DNA from: Nocardioides coralli
Lineage (GTDB): Bacteria; Actinomycetota; Actinomycetes; Propionibacteriales; Nocardioidaceae
DNA length: 64,000 nt
NCBI RefSeq assembly: GCF_019880385.1
Contig: NZ_CP082273.1
Coordinates: 2,790,001 to 2,854,000, forward strand
Reading direction: 5' to 3'
Position numbers and translations under genes: made by a program. The stretch's first letter is position 1; each line of letters starts with the position of its first letter. This document shows, piece after piece, positions 26,647 through 36,026 of this stretch. Below the pieces are notes generated by a model. That model did no database searches. It had not been told where the DNA came from and saw only the letters and a list, made by a program, of their open reading frames with translations.

Positions 26647-28026
26647 TCACGAGGTGACGGGGAGGCGGGCCCCGCGCTGCAACGCGGCGGCCTGCCTCTG
26701 CACCCATCCGAACGACGACTTGCGAGTCCTCGGGAGGTCCTGATGCGTCCGATCCACGTGCACGAGCCCGAAGGTCTTCGTGTAGCCCTCGGCCCACTCG
26801 AAGTTGTCGAGCAGGGTCCACACGAAGTAGCCCCGCACGTCCGCACCCGCGTCTCGCGCCCGCTCGGTGGCGGCGACGTGGTCGTGGAGGTAGGCGATCC
26901 GGTCGGGGTCGTCGACCACGCCGTCCACGAGCTGGTCGGCGTAGGCCGCGCCGTTCTCCGTCACGACCAACGGCACGCCCACGCGCTCGTACGTCGTGCG
27001 CAGCAGCTCCTCGAGCCCCGTGGCCTCGACCTCCCAGCCGATGTCGGTGCGGGGCTCGCGGACCACGAGGTCCAGGTCCCCCACTCCGGGATAGGCATGG
27101 CGTTCCGGGTGCGGCGGAGCGTCCCGACCGGGCAGGGCCGGACGCATCGGGGTGTAGTAGTTGATGCCGAGCCAGTCGACGCTGCCACGCATCGCCCCGA
27201 GGTCGCCGTCGCGGACCACGTCGTCGGAGCGCAGCTCGGGGGCGACCTCCAGCACCGCGTCGCTGTAGGCACCGTCGACGAGCGGGTCCAGCCAGATCCG
27301 GTTGCGGATGGCGTCGAGACCTCGCGCCACGTCGCGTGCGGCGTCGTCCTCCGGCCACACCGGGACCAGGTTGAGGACGATGCCCACCGATGCGTCCGCG
27401 GGGAGCACCTGCCGGGCCCAGGCGTGGCCGAGCGTCAGGTGGTGGGCAGCGACGTGCGCCTGCCCGCCCTCACGACGTCCCGGGGCGTGGACGCCTGCCG
27501 CGTAGCCGAGGTAGGCCGCACACCACGGCTCGTTGTGCGTCGACCAGAGCTGCACCCGGTCACCCAGCCGCTCGTGGACGACCGCGGCGTAGTCGGCGAA
27601 GGCCCGTGCCGTGTCGCGCGAGAGCCAGCCACCCGCCTCCTCCAGCCGCTGCGGCAGGTCCCAGTGGTAGAGCGTGGCCGCAGGACGACAGCCCTGTGCG
27701 AGCAGCCCGTCGACCAGCCGGTCGTAGTAGTCCAGCCCGCGCGGCTCGACCCGGCCGGTTCCGTCGGGCACCACCCGCGGCCACGCGATCGAGAACCGGT
27801 ACCACTCCACGCCCAGGTCCTCGATGAGGGCGAGGTCGTCGTCGAGCCGGTGGTAGGAGTCGCACGCCCGCGAGCCATCACCACCGTCGCGGACCGTGCC
27901 CGGGCGCGAGGTGAACTCGTCCCAGATCGACGGGCTCCTGCCGTCCTCGTCGACGGCTCCCTCGATCTGGTACGACGCGGTCGCGACCCCCAGCGCGAGT
28001 CGGTCGGGTGCCAGCGGATGAGTCAT
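26647..28026 (-). CDS. GH1 beta-glucosidase
   Basis: This 459-residue family 1 glycoside hydrolase is of normal length with no signal peptide, so it acts in the cytoplasm on imported beta-glucosides. Landmarks are GVATASYQIEGA, YHWDLPQRLEEAGGW, acid/base Glu166 in STHNEPW, GINYYTP and nucleophile Glu357 in VTENGAAY. It is divergent from the LacI regulator, with 29 bp between the start codons, so the regulator probably controls it. A beta-glucosidase between alpha-glucoside-like and trehalose-like importers suggests the transporter specificities may be broader than their families imply. Confidence 0.93.
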   Translation of the reverse strand: MTHPLAPDRLALGVATASYQIEGAVDEDGRSPSIWDEFTSRPGTVRDGGDGSRACDSYHRLDDDLALIEDLGVEWYRFSIAWPRVVPDGTGRVEPRGLDYYDRLVDGLLAQGCRPAATLYHWDLPQRLEEAGGWLSRDTARAFADYAAVVHERLGDRVQLWSTHNEPWCAAYLGYAAGVHAPGRREGGQAHVAAHHLTLGHAWARQVLPADASVGIVLNLVPVWPEDDAARDVARGLDAIRNRIWLDPLVDGAYSDAVLEVAPELRSDDVVRDGDLGAMRGSVDWLGINYYTPMRPALPGRDAPPHPERHAYPGVGDLDLVVREPRTDIGWEVEATGLEELLRTTYERVGVPLVVTENGAAYADQLVDGVVDDPDRIAYLHDHVAATERARDAGADVRGYFVWTLLDNFEWAEGYTKTFGLVHVDRTHQDLPRTRKSSFGWVQRQAAALQRGARLPVTS

Positions 28027-28055
28027 GTGTCCAATGTAGAGGGCAGGAGGTCGGC

Positions 28056-29093
28056 GTGAACCCGCGCTCGGCAGCCGCTCCGGGACCCACCAACATGAGC
28101 GACGTCGCCCGCGAGGCGGGGGTGTCCATCGCCACGGTGTCGCGGGCGCTGCGGGGCCTCCCCGGTGTCAGCGACCCCACCCGGGACCGGATCTTCCGCG
28201 TCGCCGAGGAGCTCTCCTACGTCGTCTCGCCGGAGGCCTCGACCCTGTCCGGGGGGCGCACGGGACGCGTCGCCGTGGTCGTGCCCAGCCTCGAGAGCTG
28301 GTTCGCCTCGACCATGATGGCCACCATCGAGTCGACCGTGCGCGGGGCCAACCGCGACGTCCTGCTCTACCAGGTGGACGGCGAGGCGCAGCGCAGCCGG
28401 TTCTTCCGCGAGCTGCCCACGCGTCGCAAGGTCGACGCGGTCGTCCTGGTGTCGTTGCCGATCCTGCCGGAGGAGGAGCAGCGCCTGGACCTCATGGGTG
28501 TGCAGGTCGTCGTGGCAGGATCCCGCCTGCGCGACTTCCCCTTCGTCGAGGTCGACGACGTGGCCATCGCGGTCAAGGCGACCGAGCACCTCGTGGAGCT
28601 GGGTCACACACGCATCGGCATGATCCGCACCAGCGACACCGAGGGCGCCCGCTGGACCAGCGACCTGCACCGCTCCGAGGGCTACCTCCAGACGCTCCAC
28701 GCGCACGGCCTCGGCGACCCGGGACCGCTCCACGTCACCGAGCACTACGGCGTACGCGCCGGGGAGCGAGCCATGCACCGGCTCCTGGACCTCGACGACC
28801 CCCCGACGGCGGTGCTCTGCTACTCCGACGAGATGGCGATCAGCGCGCTCCAGGCCGCCACGTCGCGCGGACTGCGCGTGCCGGACGACCTGAGCCTCGT
28901 GGGCATCGACGGCCACCCCCTCGCCGCCCTCTTCGGCATCACCACCGTCGACCAGCACGTCCGCGACCAGGCCCGGCTCGCCGGCGAGATGGCGCTGCGG
29001 CTGCTGGGGGGCGAGCCTCTCGAGGATCCGGCGATCATCGTGGAGTCCGAGCTCGTGGTCCGCTCCTCCACGGCGCCTCCGCCGGCCGGCTGA
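28056..29093 (+). CDS. LacI family transcriptional regulator
   Basis: This 345-residue repressor has an N-terminal helix-turn-helix MSDVAREAGVSIATVSRAL at about residues 14-32 and the hinge region at about 60-75. A periplasmic-binding-protein-like sugar domain follows (VAVVVPSLESWF, EHLVELGHTRIGMI, AVLCYSDEMAI, LSLVGIDGHPLA). The GTG at 28056 is preceded by GGCAGGAGG; an earlier in-frame ATG would sit inside the beta-glucosidase gene. It likely represses the bgl and AglE promoters and perhaps the following importer. Confidence 0.92.
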   Translation: MNPRSAAAPGPTNMSDVAREAGVSIATVSRALRGLPGVSDPTRDRIFRVAEELSYVVSPEASTLSGGRTGRVAVVVPSLESWFASTMMATIESTVRGANRDVLLYQVDGEAQRSRFFRELPTRRKVDAVVLVSLPILPEEEQRLDLMGVQVVVAGSRLRDFPFVEVDDVAIAVKATEHLVELGHTRIGMIRTSDTEGARWTSDLHRSEGYLQTLHAHGLGDPGPLHVTEHYGVRAGERAMHRLLDLDDPPTAVLCYSDEMAISALQAATSRGLRVPDDLSLVGIDGHPLAALFGITTVDQHVRDQARLAGEMALRLLGGEPLEDPAIIVESELVVRSSTAPPPAG

Positions 29094-29130
29094 CCGGCCG
29101 GGGCCCGCCGTGACCGGCCGTGGCCCGCTG
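29091..29130. repeat. 20-bp tandem direct repeat
   Basis: Two consecutive 20-bp units beginning TGACCGGCC and differing at two positions follow one another, the first starting on the lacI stop codon. No function is evident. They lie upstream of the LpqY-like operon. Confidence 0.6.
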
Positions 29131-29198
29131 GACAGCCTTCTTGCCAAACACCCTCCGACCCGACTAGACCGGTCCCGGGCACAGCGACAGGAGGGTGC

Positions 29199-30491
29199 AT
29201 GAGCAGATCCGGGACCTCATCCGTTCGACACGGGGGCCGAAGGCGACGGGCGGGTGTGGCCGGGGCGCTGCTCCTCGTCTCGGGGCTCCTCGCCGCGTGC
29301 TCCGGCGACGACTCCGGCACGCCGACCCTGATCTGGTACACCAACCCCGACACCGGCGGGCAGGCCGCCGTCGCCGAGGAGTGCTCCACCGACCGCTACG
29401 AGATCACCACCGAGGTCCTCCCGCAGGACGCCAACCAGCAGCGGATCCAGCTCGCCCGCCGACTGGCGGCCAAGGACCCCGACATCGACCTGATGAGCAT
29501 CGACCCGCCGTTCACGGCCGAGTTCGCCGACGCGGGCTACCTCGCCGAGATCCCGCAGCAGATGCAGCAGACCTTCCGTGAGCAGGCATTCCAGAGCGCG
29601 GCAGAGGCGGCCACGTGGGACGACCAGCTGGTGGTGGCGCCGTTCTGGTCCAACACGCAGGTGCTCTGGTACCGCAAGTCCTTCGTCGACAAGGCCGGGA
29701 TCGACATGAGCCAGCCCGTCACGTGGCAGCAGGTCATCGAGGCCGCCGGCAAGAACGACGGCCGGATCGCCGTCCAGGCCAACAAGTACGAGGGCTACTC
29801 CGTGTGGGTCAACGCGCTCATCGAGGGAGCGGGTGGACAGATCGCCACCAACACCGACGCGGGCGTCGACGCCGAGATCCAGATCGACTCCGAGGCCGGG
29901 CGGGAGGCCGCCGACGTCATCTCCGCCCTGGCGTCCTCGGACGCCTCGCCCGCCGACCTGTCGGTGTCCAACGAGGGCACGGCCGCCGCGACGTTCAGCA
30001 GCGACGCGGGGGCGTTCATGGTCAACTGGACGTTCATCTGGGGCAACTATGGCGAGGACCGGCTCGGCGACGACATCGGTTTCGCCCGCTACCCGCGGAC
30101 CGTCGAGGGTGAGGAGTCGACCCCGCCCTACGGCGGCATCGGGATCGGCGCCAGCGCCTTCTCCGACCACCGCGACCTGGCCGTCGAGGCGCTCGAGTGC
30201 CTGACCAGCCCCGAGAACCAGGCGATCAACGCCGAGCTGACCGGCAACATGCCCTCCAGCGCCGCCGGGTACGAGCAGCCGCAGGTGCAGAAGCTCTTCC
30301 CCGCCGACCTGATCCAGCTCTTCCAGGAGAGCCTGCAGGACGCCGCACCGCGCACGCTGACGCCGTACTGGAGCGACATCTCCGGCGCGATCCAGAGCAC
30401 GTGGCACCCACCCAGCACCGTGGACGAGCAGACCCCCGAGGAGTCGGCCGAGTTCATCCGTGACGTCCTCGACGGAAGGAGCCTGCTGTGA
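29199..30491 (+). CDS. lpqY: trehalose-type ABC transporter substrate-binding lipoprotein (LpqY-like)
   Basis: This 430-residue lipoprotein has an Arg-rich n-region, a hydrophobic stretch and lipobox LAAC (Cys about 36). Several segments parallel mycobacterial LpqY as I remember it: QQRIQLARRLAAKDPDIDL, FTAEFADAGYL, WSNTQVLWYRKSF, RIAVQANKYEGYSVW and FMVNWTFIWGN. LpqY captures trehalose for SugABC. The order binding protein-permease-permease-ATPase is that of lpqY-sugABC. The ATG follows AGGAGGG. A different disaccharide is possible. Confidence 0.82.
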   Translation: MSRSGTSSVRHGGRRRRAGVAGALLLVSGLLAACSGDDSGTPTLIWYTNPDTGGQAAVAEECSTDRYEITTEVLPQDANQQRIQLARRLAAKDPDIDLMSIDPPFTAEFADAGYLAEIPQQMQQTFREQAFQSAAEAATWDDQLVVAPFWSNTQVLWYRKSFVDKAGIDMSQPVTWQQVIEAAGKNDGRIAVQANKYEGYSVWVNALIEGAGGQIATNTDAGVDAEIQIDSEAGREAADVISALASSDASPADLSVSNEGTAAATFSSDAGAFMVNWTFIWGNYGEDRLGDDIGFARYPRTVEGEESTPPYGGIGIGASAFSDHRDLAVEALECLTSPENQAINAELTGNMPSSAAGYEQPQVQKLFPADLIQLFQESLQDAAPRTLTPYWSDISGAIQSTWHPPSTVDEQTPEESAEFIRDVLDGRSLL

Positions 30492-31429
30492 GCACCGTGA
30501 CCGCACCGCGGCGTGAGGACGTCCGGCAGGCGCAGGCGGCCGAGAGCGACCGGACCAAGTCCGAGAACCGGCTGGGCCTGCGCCTGGTCGCGCCAGCTGT
30601 CGTCTTCATGCTGCTGGTGACGGCCTGGCCGATGCTGCAGGCCCTCTACCTCTCGCTGTTCCGCTACCGCCTGACCGCGCCCGACGACCGTGAGTTCGTC
30701 GGGATCGCCAACTACACGACCGTCCTCACCGACCGGCTGTTCTGGCTCGACACCTGGAACACCGTGCTGATCATGGTCGTGACGGTAGCCGTCGAGCTGG
30801 TAATCGGCTTCGCCTTCGCCATGGTGATGCACCGGATCGTGTTCGCTCGCGGTGTCATCCGTACCTCGATCCTCATCCCCTACGGCATCATCACGGTGGT
30901 CTCGGCGTTCGCCTGGCAGTTCGCCTTCAGCCTCAACAACGGTTTCGTCAACAACTGGCTGCCGTTCGTGGACGAGAACTTCAACTGGTTCGGCGACCAC
31001 TGGCCGGCGATGTTCGCGATCATGGTCTCGGAGATCTGGAAGACCACGCCGTTCATGGCGCTGCTGCTGCTGGCCGGCCTCTCGCAGGTCTCCGAGGACA
31101 TGCTCGAGGCGGCCAAGGTCGACGGCGCCACCTGGTGGCAACGGTTGTGGAAGGTCATCCTCCCCAACATGCGCGCGGCGATCATGGTCGCGGTCCTGTT
31201 CCGGGCCCTCGACGCCTACCGCATCTTCGACAACATCTTCGTGATGACCAAGGGGGCCCAGGAGACCGAGTCGGCGTCGTTCCTGACCTATCGACAGGTC
31301 ATCGAGCAGGTGCAGCTCGGCCTGGGATCGGCACTGTCGGTGCTGCTGTTCCTGAGCGTCCTGCTGATCGCGTGGCTCATCGTCAAGCTGTTCAAGGTCG
31401 ACCTGGCGCAAGCAAGGGGTGAGGGCTGA
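30488..31429 (+). CDS. sugA: trehalose-type ABC transporter permease (SugA-like)
   Basis: This 313-residue permease has a charged N-terminus, six membrane helices and a long loop (LNNGFVNNWLPFVDENFNWF). The EAA loop is EAAKVDGATWWQRLWKVILP. The GTG start overlaps the lpqY-like stop by four bases, and its stop overlaps the next ATG (TGATG). It forms the import channel with SugB. Confidence 0.85.
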   Translation: MSTVTAPRREDVRQAQAAESDRTKSENRLGLRLVAPAVVFMLLVTAWPMLQALYLSLFRYRLTAPDDREFVGIANYTTVLTDRLFWLDTWNTVLIMVVTVAVELVIGFAFAMVMHRIVFARGVIRTSILIPYGIITVVSAFAWQFAFSLNNGFVNNWLPFVDENFNWFGDHWPAMFAIMVSEIWKTTPFMALLLLAGLSQVSEDMLEAAKVDGATWWQRLWKVILPNMRAAIMVAVLFRALDAYRIFDNIFVMTKGAQETESASFLTYRQVIEQVQLGLGSALSVLLFLSVLLIAWLIVKLFKVDLAQARGEG

Positions 31430-32259
31430 TGAACCAGAAGACCAGCGTCGGCACCTGGATCGGCTTCGTGCTGATCCTGGGGTGGTGCCTGCTGCCGGTG
31501 GTGTGGATCATCTCGCTGTCGTTCAAGTCGGCAGAGGAGACGGCCGCGGGCAGCCCGCAGTTCCTGCCCAAGGACTTCACGCTGCAGAACTACGCCGACA
31601 TCCTGGCCAACGAGGACTTCCTGCTGGCCCTGCGCAACTCGTTCGGGATCGCCGCGATCGCCACCGTGCTGGCCGTCATCTTCGCGACCCTGGCGGCCTA
31701 CGCCATCGCGCGCCTCGAGTTCCGCGGCAAGCGCGTGGTGCTGTCCATGGCGCTGGCGATCGCCATGTTCCCGGTGGTGTCGCTCGTCGGTCCGCTGTTC
31801 GACATGTGGCGGACCTTCGGGCTGTTCAACACCTGGCCGGGCCTGATCATCCCCTACATGACGTTCACGCTGCCGCTGGCGATCTGGACGCTGTCGGCCT
31901 TCTTCCGCGAGATCCCCTGGGAGATGGAGCAGGCCGCCCAGGTCGACGGGGCGACGTCGTGGCAGGCCTTCCGCAAGGTGATCGTGCCGCTGGCGGCGCC
32001 GGGGGTCTTCACCGCGGCGATCCTGACGTTCTTCTTCGCCTGGAACGAGTTCGTCCTCGCCATCTCGCTCACCTCGACGACCGGGTCGCGCACCGTGCCC
32101 GCCCAGCTCTCGTTCTTCGTGGGACCCGACCCGTTCAATCCGCCCTACGGCCAGCTCGCCACGGCCTCGGTCGTGGTGACGGTCCCGATCATCGTCATCG
32201 TCCTGCTGTTCCAGCGCAGAATCGTCGCCGGCCTCACCTCCGGCGCAGTGAAGGGTTGA
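31429..32259 (+). CDS. sugB: trehalose-type ABC transporter permease (SugB-like)
   Basis: This 276-residue permease has six helices, the EAA loop EQAAQVDGATSWQAFRKVIVP and the C-terminus RRIVAGLTSGAVKG. It has almost no cytoplasmic N-terminal extension, unlike the AglG-like permease. It is the second channel subunit, four bases before the ATPase gene. Confidence 0.87.
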   Translation: MNQKTSVGTWIGFVLILGWCLLPVVWIISLSFKSAEETAAGSPQFLPKDFTLQNYADILANEDFLLALRNSFGIAAIATVLAVIFATLAAYAIARLEFRGKRVVLSMALAIAMFPVVSLVGPLFDMWRTFGLFNTWPGLIIPYMTFTLPLAIWTLSAFFREIPWEMEQAAQVDGATSWQAFRKVIVPLAAPGVFTAAILTFFFAWNEFVLAISLTSTTGSRTVPAQLSFFVGPDPFNPPYGQLATASVVVTVPIIVIVLLFQRRIVAGLTSGAVKG

Positions 32260-32263
32260 TCTG

Positions 32264-33535
32264 ATGTCCGCCATCACCATGAAGAACATCGTCAAGCGCT
32301 ACGGCGACGGCTTCCCCGCGGTCAACGACGTGAGCATCGAGATCGGCGACGGGGAGTTCATGATCCTCGTCGGCCCCTCGGGCTGCGGGAAGTCCACCCT
32401 GCTGCGGATGATCGTCGGGCTCGAGGACATCACCTCCGGCGAGATGGTCATCGGCGACCGTACGGTCAACGACCTCGCGCCGCGCGACCGCAACCTGGCG
32501 ATGGTGTTCCAGAACTACGCGCTCTACCCCCACCTGACGGTCTACGAGAACATCGCCTTCCCGCTGCGCCTCGCCGGGGCCGACGACGCGACGGTCGACG
32601 AGAAGGTCCGGGAGGCGTCGAAGACCCTCGAGCTCGACGAGCACCTCGAGCGCAAGCCCGGCAACCTCTCCGGCGGGCAGCGCCAACGGGTTGCCATGGG
32701 CCGCGCGATCGTGCGCGACGCCGAGGCGTTCCTCTTCGACGAGCCGCTGTCCAACCTCGACGCCAAGCTGCGCGGCCAGATGCGGACCGAGATCTCGCGA
32801 CTCCAGAAGCGGCTGGGCATCACCACGGTCTACGTGACGCACGACCAGACCGAGGCCATGACGCTCGGGGACCGGGTCGCGGTCCTCAAGCGAGGAGTGC
32901 TGCAGCAGCTCGCGTCACCCCGCGAGCTCTACGAGAACCCCGGCAACCTCTTCGTCGCGGGGTTCATCGGCTCCCCGCCCATGAACTTCCTGCCCGCCGA
33001 GCTCGACGGGACGTCGCTGAAGCTGCCCTTCGGCACCGTCGACATCCCCGAGGAGAAGGCCGCCCCGGCGCGCGACAAGGGTCTGCTGATCGCCGGCATC
33101 CGGCCCGAGCACTTCGAGGACGCCGACGTGGTCGACCAGGACAAGCGGCAGGGTCACACCTTCAAGGCCCAGGTCGACGTCGTGGAGTGGCTCGGTGACA
33201 GCGCCTACGCCTACATCCCGTTCGACGCCCCGCCCGAGGTCGCCGACCAGCTCTCGCAGCTCGAGCGGGACCTCGACGGCGAGTCGATGCGCACCCAGCT
33301 CGTGGTGTCCCTCGATGGGTCGAGCCGGATCGGCGAGGGCGACGAGGCCGAGATCTGGGTGGACGCGACCCGAATCCACCTCTTCGACCCCTCGACGGGG
33401 GAGAACCTCACGGTCGACACCTCGCGCGCCGGCGAGATCCCCGGCCTCGAGGACCCCGAGGCCAAGGCCGAGGCCGAGCGGGCCGCCGACGAGGGCGAGG
33501 AGATCCACTCGGCGCGGCCGGCCGGCGACGCCTGA
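32264..33535 (+). CDS. sugC: trehalose-type ABC transporter ATP-binding protein (SugC-like)
   Basis: This 423-residue ATPase has Walker A GPSGCGKST, Q-loop VFQNYALYPHL, signature LSGGQRQRVAMGRA, Walker B FLFDEPLSNLDAK and H-loop YVTHD. A long regulatory domain follows, with FIGSPPMNFLPAEL and FGTVDIPEEK as in SugC. The last 35 residues are an acidic, disordered-looking tail (EAKAEAERAADEGEE), longer than usual. It gives this importer a dedicated ATPase, unlike the AglEFG-like system. Confidence 0.88.
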   Translation: MSAITMKNIVKRYGDGFPAVNDVSIEIGDGEFMILVGPSGCGKSTLLRMIVGLEDITSGEMVIGDRTVNDLAPRDRNLAMVFQNYALYPHLTVYENIAFPLRLAGADDATVDEKVREASKTLELDEHLERKPGNLSGGQRQRVAMGRAIVRDAEAFLFDEPLSNLDAKLRGQMRTEISRLQKRLGITTVYVTHDQTEAMTLGDRVAVLKRGVLQQLASPRELYENPGNLFVAGFIGSPPMNFLPAELDGTSLKLPFGTVDIPEEKAAPARDKGLLIAGIRPEHFEDADVVDQDKRQGHTFKAQVDVVEWLGDSAYAYIPFDAPPEVADQLSQLERDLDGESMRTQLVVSLDGSSRIGEGDEAEIWVDATRIHLFDPSTGENLTVDTSRAGEIPGLEDPEAKAEAERAADEGEEIHSARPAGDA

Positions 33536-34195
33536 TCAGCTGTCGCGGCCGGTGAGGCGCGTGAGCCGGCCCGCACGGGGAGGGCCCTTGCGGGTCACGG
33601 TGACGCCGGCCATCAGCGCCACGCCCTTGACCCGCACCACCGGCGAGTCGGCGGTCACCTCCGGGGGCACCTTGTCCCGGCCCTGGTCGAAGGCGCCCAT
33701 GATCCCCACGCCCTCGACGATGACGTGGGTACGGGCGTCGACATAGATGTCGATCCCCGCCATCACGGCGTTGGCCCAGATCGTGGTCTCCCGTGCGGCG
33801 AAGGTGGCCTCACGCAGGTCGAGGGTCACCCCGCCCATGAGGGCGAAGGCGTTGTGTCGGGGCGGCACCAGCCAGGCACCCTTGCGGGTGCAGTCGCCCA
33901 TGATCGACAGCGAGTTCTCCCAGGTGGCGGTGGCCGGCACGGTGTCGCGTGGCACAGCGGGTACCGCGGACTGCTGCGGGTGCCCGGGCAGGTCGATGGT
34001 GATGGGCACGAGGTCGGCGTAGGTCTTGGCGGCGTACGCCGCTTCCAGCCGCTCCTCCAGCTCGTCGAGGTCGAGACGCCCCTCCGCCGCCGCGTCGCGC
34101 AGGAGGTCGGCGACCTTGTGCCGGTCGGCGTCGGAGATGCGCATCCGGGACGGGTCCCCGGCCGACGGGTCGCCGGGTTCGAGCGGTCCTCCCAT
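33536..34195 (-). CDS. DUF1707 and LiaF-like domain protein
   Basis: This 219-residue protein has an N-terminal DUF1707 domain (about residues 17-70, RISDADRHKVADLLRDAAAE and EERLEAAYAAKTYADL). The C-terminal part (about 95-200) is rich in beta strands, with SIMGDCTRKGAW, NAFALMGGVTLDL and GVGIMGAFDQG, resembling the LiaF/DUF2154 cell-wall-stress domain. There are no membrane helices. It may take part in envelope-stress sensing, by family analogy. The ATG at 34195 is chosen because the upstream extension would run into the divergent fumarase gene. Its stop directly abuts the sugC stop. Confidence 0.8.
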   Translation of the reverse strand: MGGPLEPGDPSAGDPSRMRISDADRHKVADLLRDAAAEGRLDLDELEERLEAAYAAKTYADLVPITIDLPGHPQQSAVPAVPRDTVPATATWENSLSIMGDCTRKGAWLVPPRHNAFALMGGVTLDLREATFAARETTIWANAVMAGIDIYVDARTHVIVEGVGIMGAFDQGRDKVPPEVTADSPVVRVKGVALMAGVTVTRKGPPRAGRLTRLTGRDS

Positions 34196-34319
34196 GCGGC
34201 CCAGCCTAGAGGGGGCCGACCCGGGCCGAGGTCCGTGCGCGGCCGAGCCGGAGACCGAGACCGGGCCGGCCTGATCCTGCCGCTCGCCCGAGCCGGCCGC
34301 CGACGTAGCATCGAGTGCT

Positions 34320-36026
34320 GTGACCAGCGCAGCCTCCGCCCCTGAGTTCCGGTACTCCGACCTCCTCCCCACCGCCGGCTCCAACGGCGCCGCGGAGACG
34401 CCCTACCGCCTCCTCACGACCGAGGGGGTCAGCACGGTCGAGGTCGACGGACAGACGTTCCTGCGGGTCGACCCGGAGGCGATCCGGCGGCTCACCGCCG
34501 AGGCGATGCACGACATCAGCCACTACCTGCGGCCCGGCCACCTCGCGCAGCTCCGCCGGATCATCGACGACCCCGACGCCTCCGGCAACGACCGCTTCGT
34601 GGCGCTGGACCTGCTCAAGAACGTCAACATCTCCGCCGGTGGCGTCCTGCCGATGTGCCAGGACACCGGCACGGCGATCGTCATGGGCAAGAAGTCCGAG
34701 CGGGTGCTCACCGGCGCCGACGACGGCGAGGCGATCTCTCAGGGCGTCTTCGACGCCTACACCGAGCTCAACCTGCGCTACTCGCAGCTGGCGCCCCTGA
34801 CGACGTTCGAGGAGAAGAACACCGGCACCAACCTGCCGGCCCAGGTCGAGATCTACGCGACACCGGCCGGCGAGATCCCTGAGTACAAGTTCCTCTTCAT
34901 GGCCAAGGGTGGCGGCTCGGCCAACAAGTCCTTCCTCTTCCAGGAGACCAAGGCCGTCCTCAACCCCTCCCGCCTGATGGAGTTCCTCGACGAGAAGATC
35001 CGCTCGCTCGGCACGGCCGCCTGCCCGCCCTACCACCTCGCCGTGGTGATCGGCGGTACGTCGGCGGAGTACGCGCTCAAGACGGCCAAGCTGGCCTCGG
35101 CCCACTACCTCGACGACCTCCCGACCGAGGGGTCGATGAGTGGCCACGGGATCCGCGACACCGGGCTCGAGGAGCAGGTCTTCGAGCTGACCCAGTCCTT
35201 CGGCATCGGCGCGCAGTTCGGCGGCAAGTACTTCTGCCACGACGTCCGGGTGATCCGGCTGCCACGGCACGGGGCCTCCTGCCCCGTCGCGCTGGCGGTG
35301 TCGTGCTCCGCGGACCGGCAGGCGCTCGGCAAGATCACCCCGGAGGGGGTGTTCCTCGAGCAGCTGGAGACCGACCCGGCGCACTACATGCCGGACGCCG
35401 GCGTCTCCGACGAGATCGCCGGCGGCGAGGTGGTGCAGGTCGACCTCAACCGGCCGATGCCCGAGATCCTGGCCGAGCTCTCACAGCACCCCGTGAAGAC
35501 CAGGCTCTCCCTCACCGGTCCGCTCGTCGTCGCCCGCGACATCGCCCACGCCAAGATCAAGGAGCGGCTCGACGCCGGCGAGCCGATGCCGGCGTACCTG
35601 CAGGACCACCCGGTCTACTACGCCGGTCCCGCCAAGACCCCGACCGGGATGGCCTCGGGCTCCTTCGGGCCCACGACCGCGGGTCGCATGGACTCCTACG
35701 TCGACCAGTTCCAGGCCGCTGGCGGATCGATGGTCATGCTGGCCAAGGGCAACCGGTCGAAGCAGGTGACCGAGGCGTGCGGCCGCCACGGCGGTTTCTA
35801 CCTCGGCTCGATCGGCGGTCCGGCCGCCCGGCTGGCGCAGGACTGCATCCGGTCGGTGGAGGTGCTCGAGTACCCCGAGCTCGGCATGGAGGCCGTGTGG
35901 AAGATCGAGGTGGAGGACTTCCCGGCCTTCATCGTGGTCGACGACAAGGGCAACGACTTCTTCACCGACCCCGCCGGCACGACGACGGTGCCGCTCAGCG
36001 GGATCAGGGTGCGCTCGGCGCAGTAG
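34320..36026 (+). CDS. class I (Fe-S) fumarate hydratase
   Basis: This 568-residue class I fumarase converts fumarate to malate in the TCA cycle using an oxygen-sensitive 4Fe-4S cluster. Candidate cluster cysteines are Cys113 (LPMCQDTG), Cys235 (TAACPPYH) and Cys329 (AVSCSADR). Other landmarks are [31 protein letters not shown] and [15 protein letters not shown]. Length is normal for FumA/FumB type. The GTG start is 125 bp from the divergent DUF1707 gene. A class II fumarase lies 1.8 kb downstream. Its last 23 bp overlap the convergent MerR gene. Confidence 0.93.
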   Translation: MTSAASAPEFRYSDLLPTAGSNGAAETPYRLLTTEGVSTVEVDGQTFLRVDPEAIRRLTAEAMHDISHYLRPGHLAQLRRIIDDPDASGNDRFVALDLLKNVNISAGGVLPMCQDTGTAIVMGKKSERVLTGADDGEAISQGVFDAYTELNLRYSQLAPLTTFEEKNTGTNLPAQVEIYATPAGEIPEYKFLFMAKGGGSANKSFLFQETKAVLNPSRLMEFLDEKIRSLGTAACPPYHLAVVIGGTSAEYALKTAKLASAHYLDDLPTEGSMSGHGIRDTGLEEQVFELTQSFGIGAQFGGKYFCHDVRVIRLPRHGASCPVALAVSCSADRQALGKITPEGVFLEQLETDPAHYMPDAGVSDEIAGGEVVQVDLNRPMPEILAELSQHPVKTRLSLTGPLVVARDIAHAKIKERLDAGEPMPAYLQDHPVYYAGPAKTPTGMASGSFGPTTAGRMDSYVDQFQAAGGSMVMLAKGNRSKQVTEACGRHGGFYLGSIGGPAARLAQDCIRSVEVLEYPELGMEAVWKIEVEDFPAFIVVDDKGNDFFTDPAGTTTVPLSGIRVRSAQ

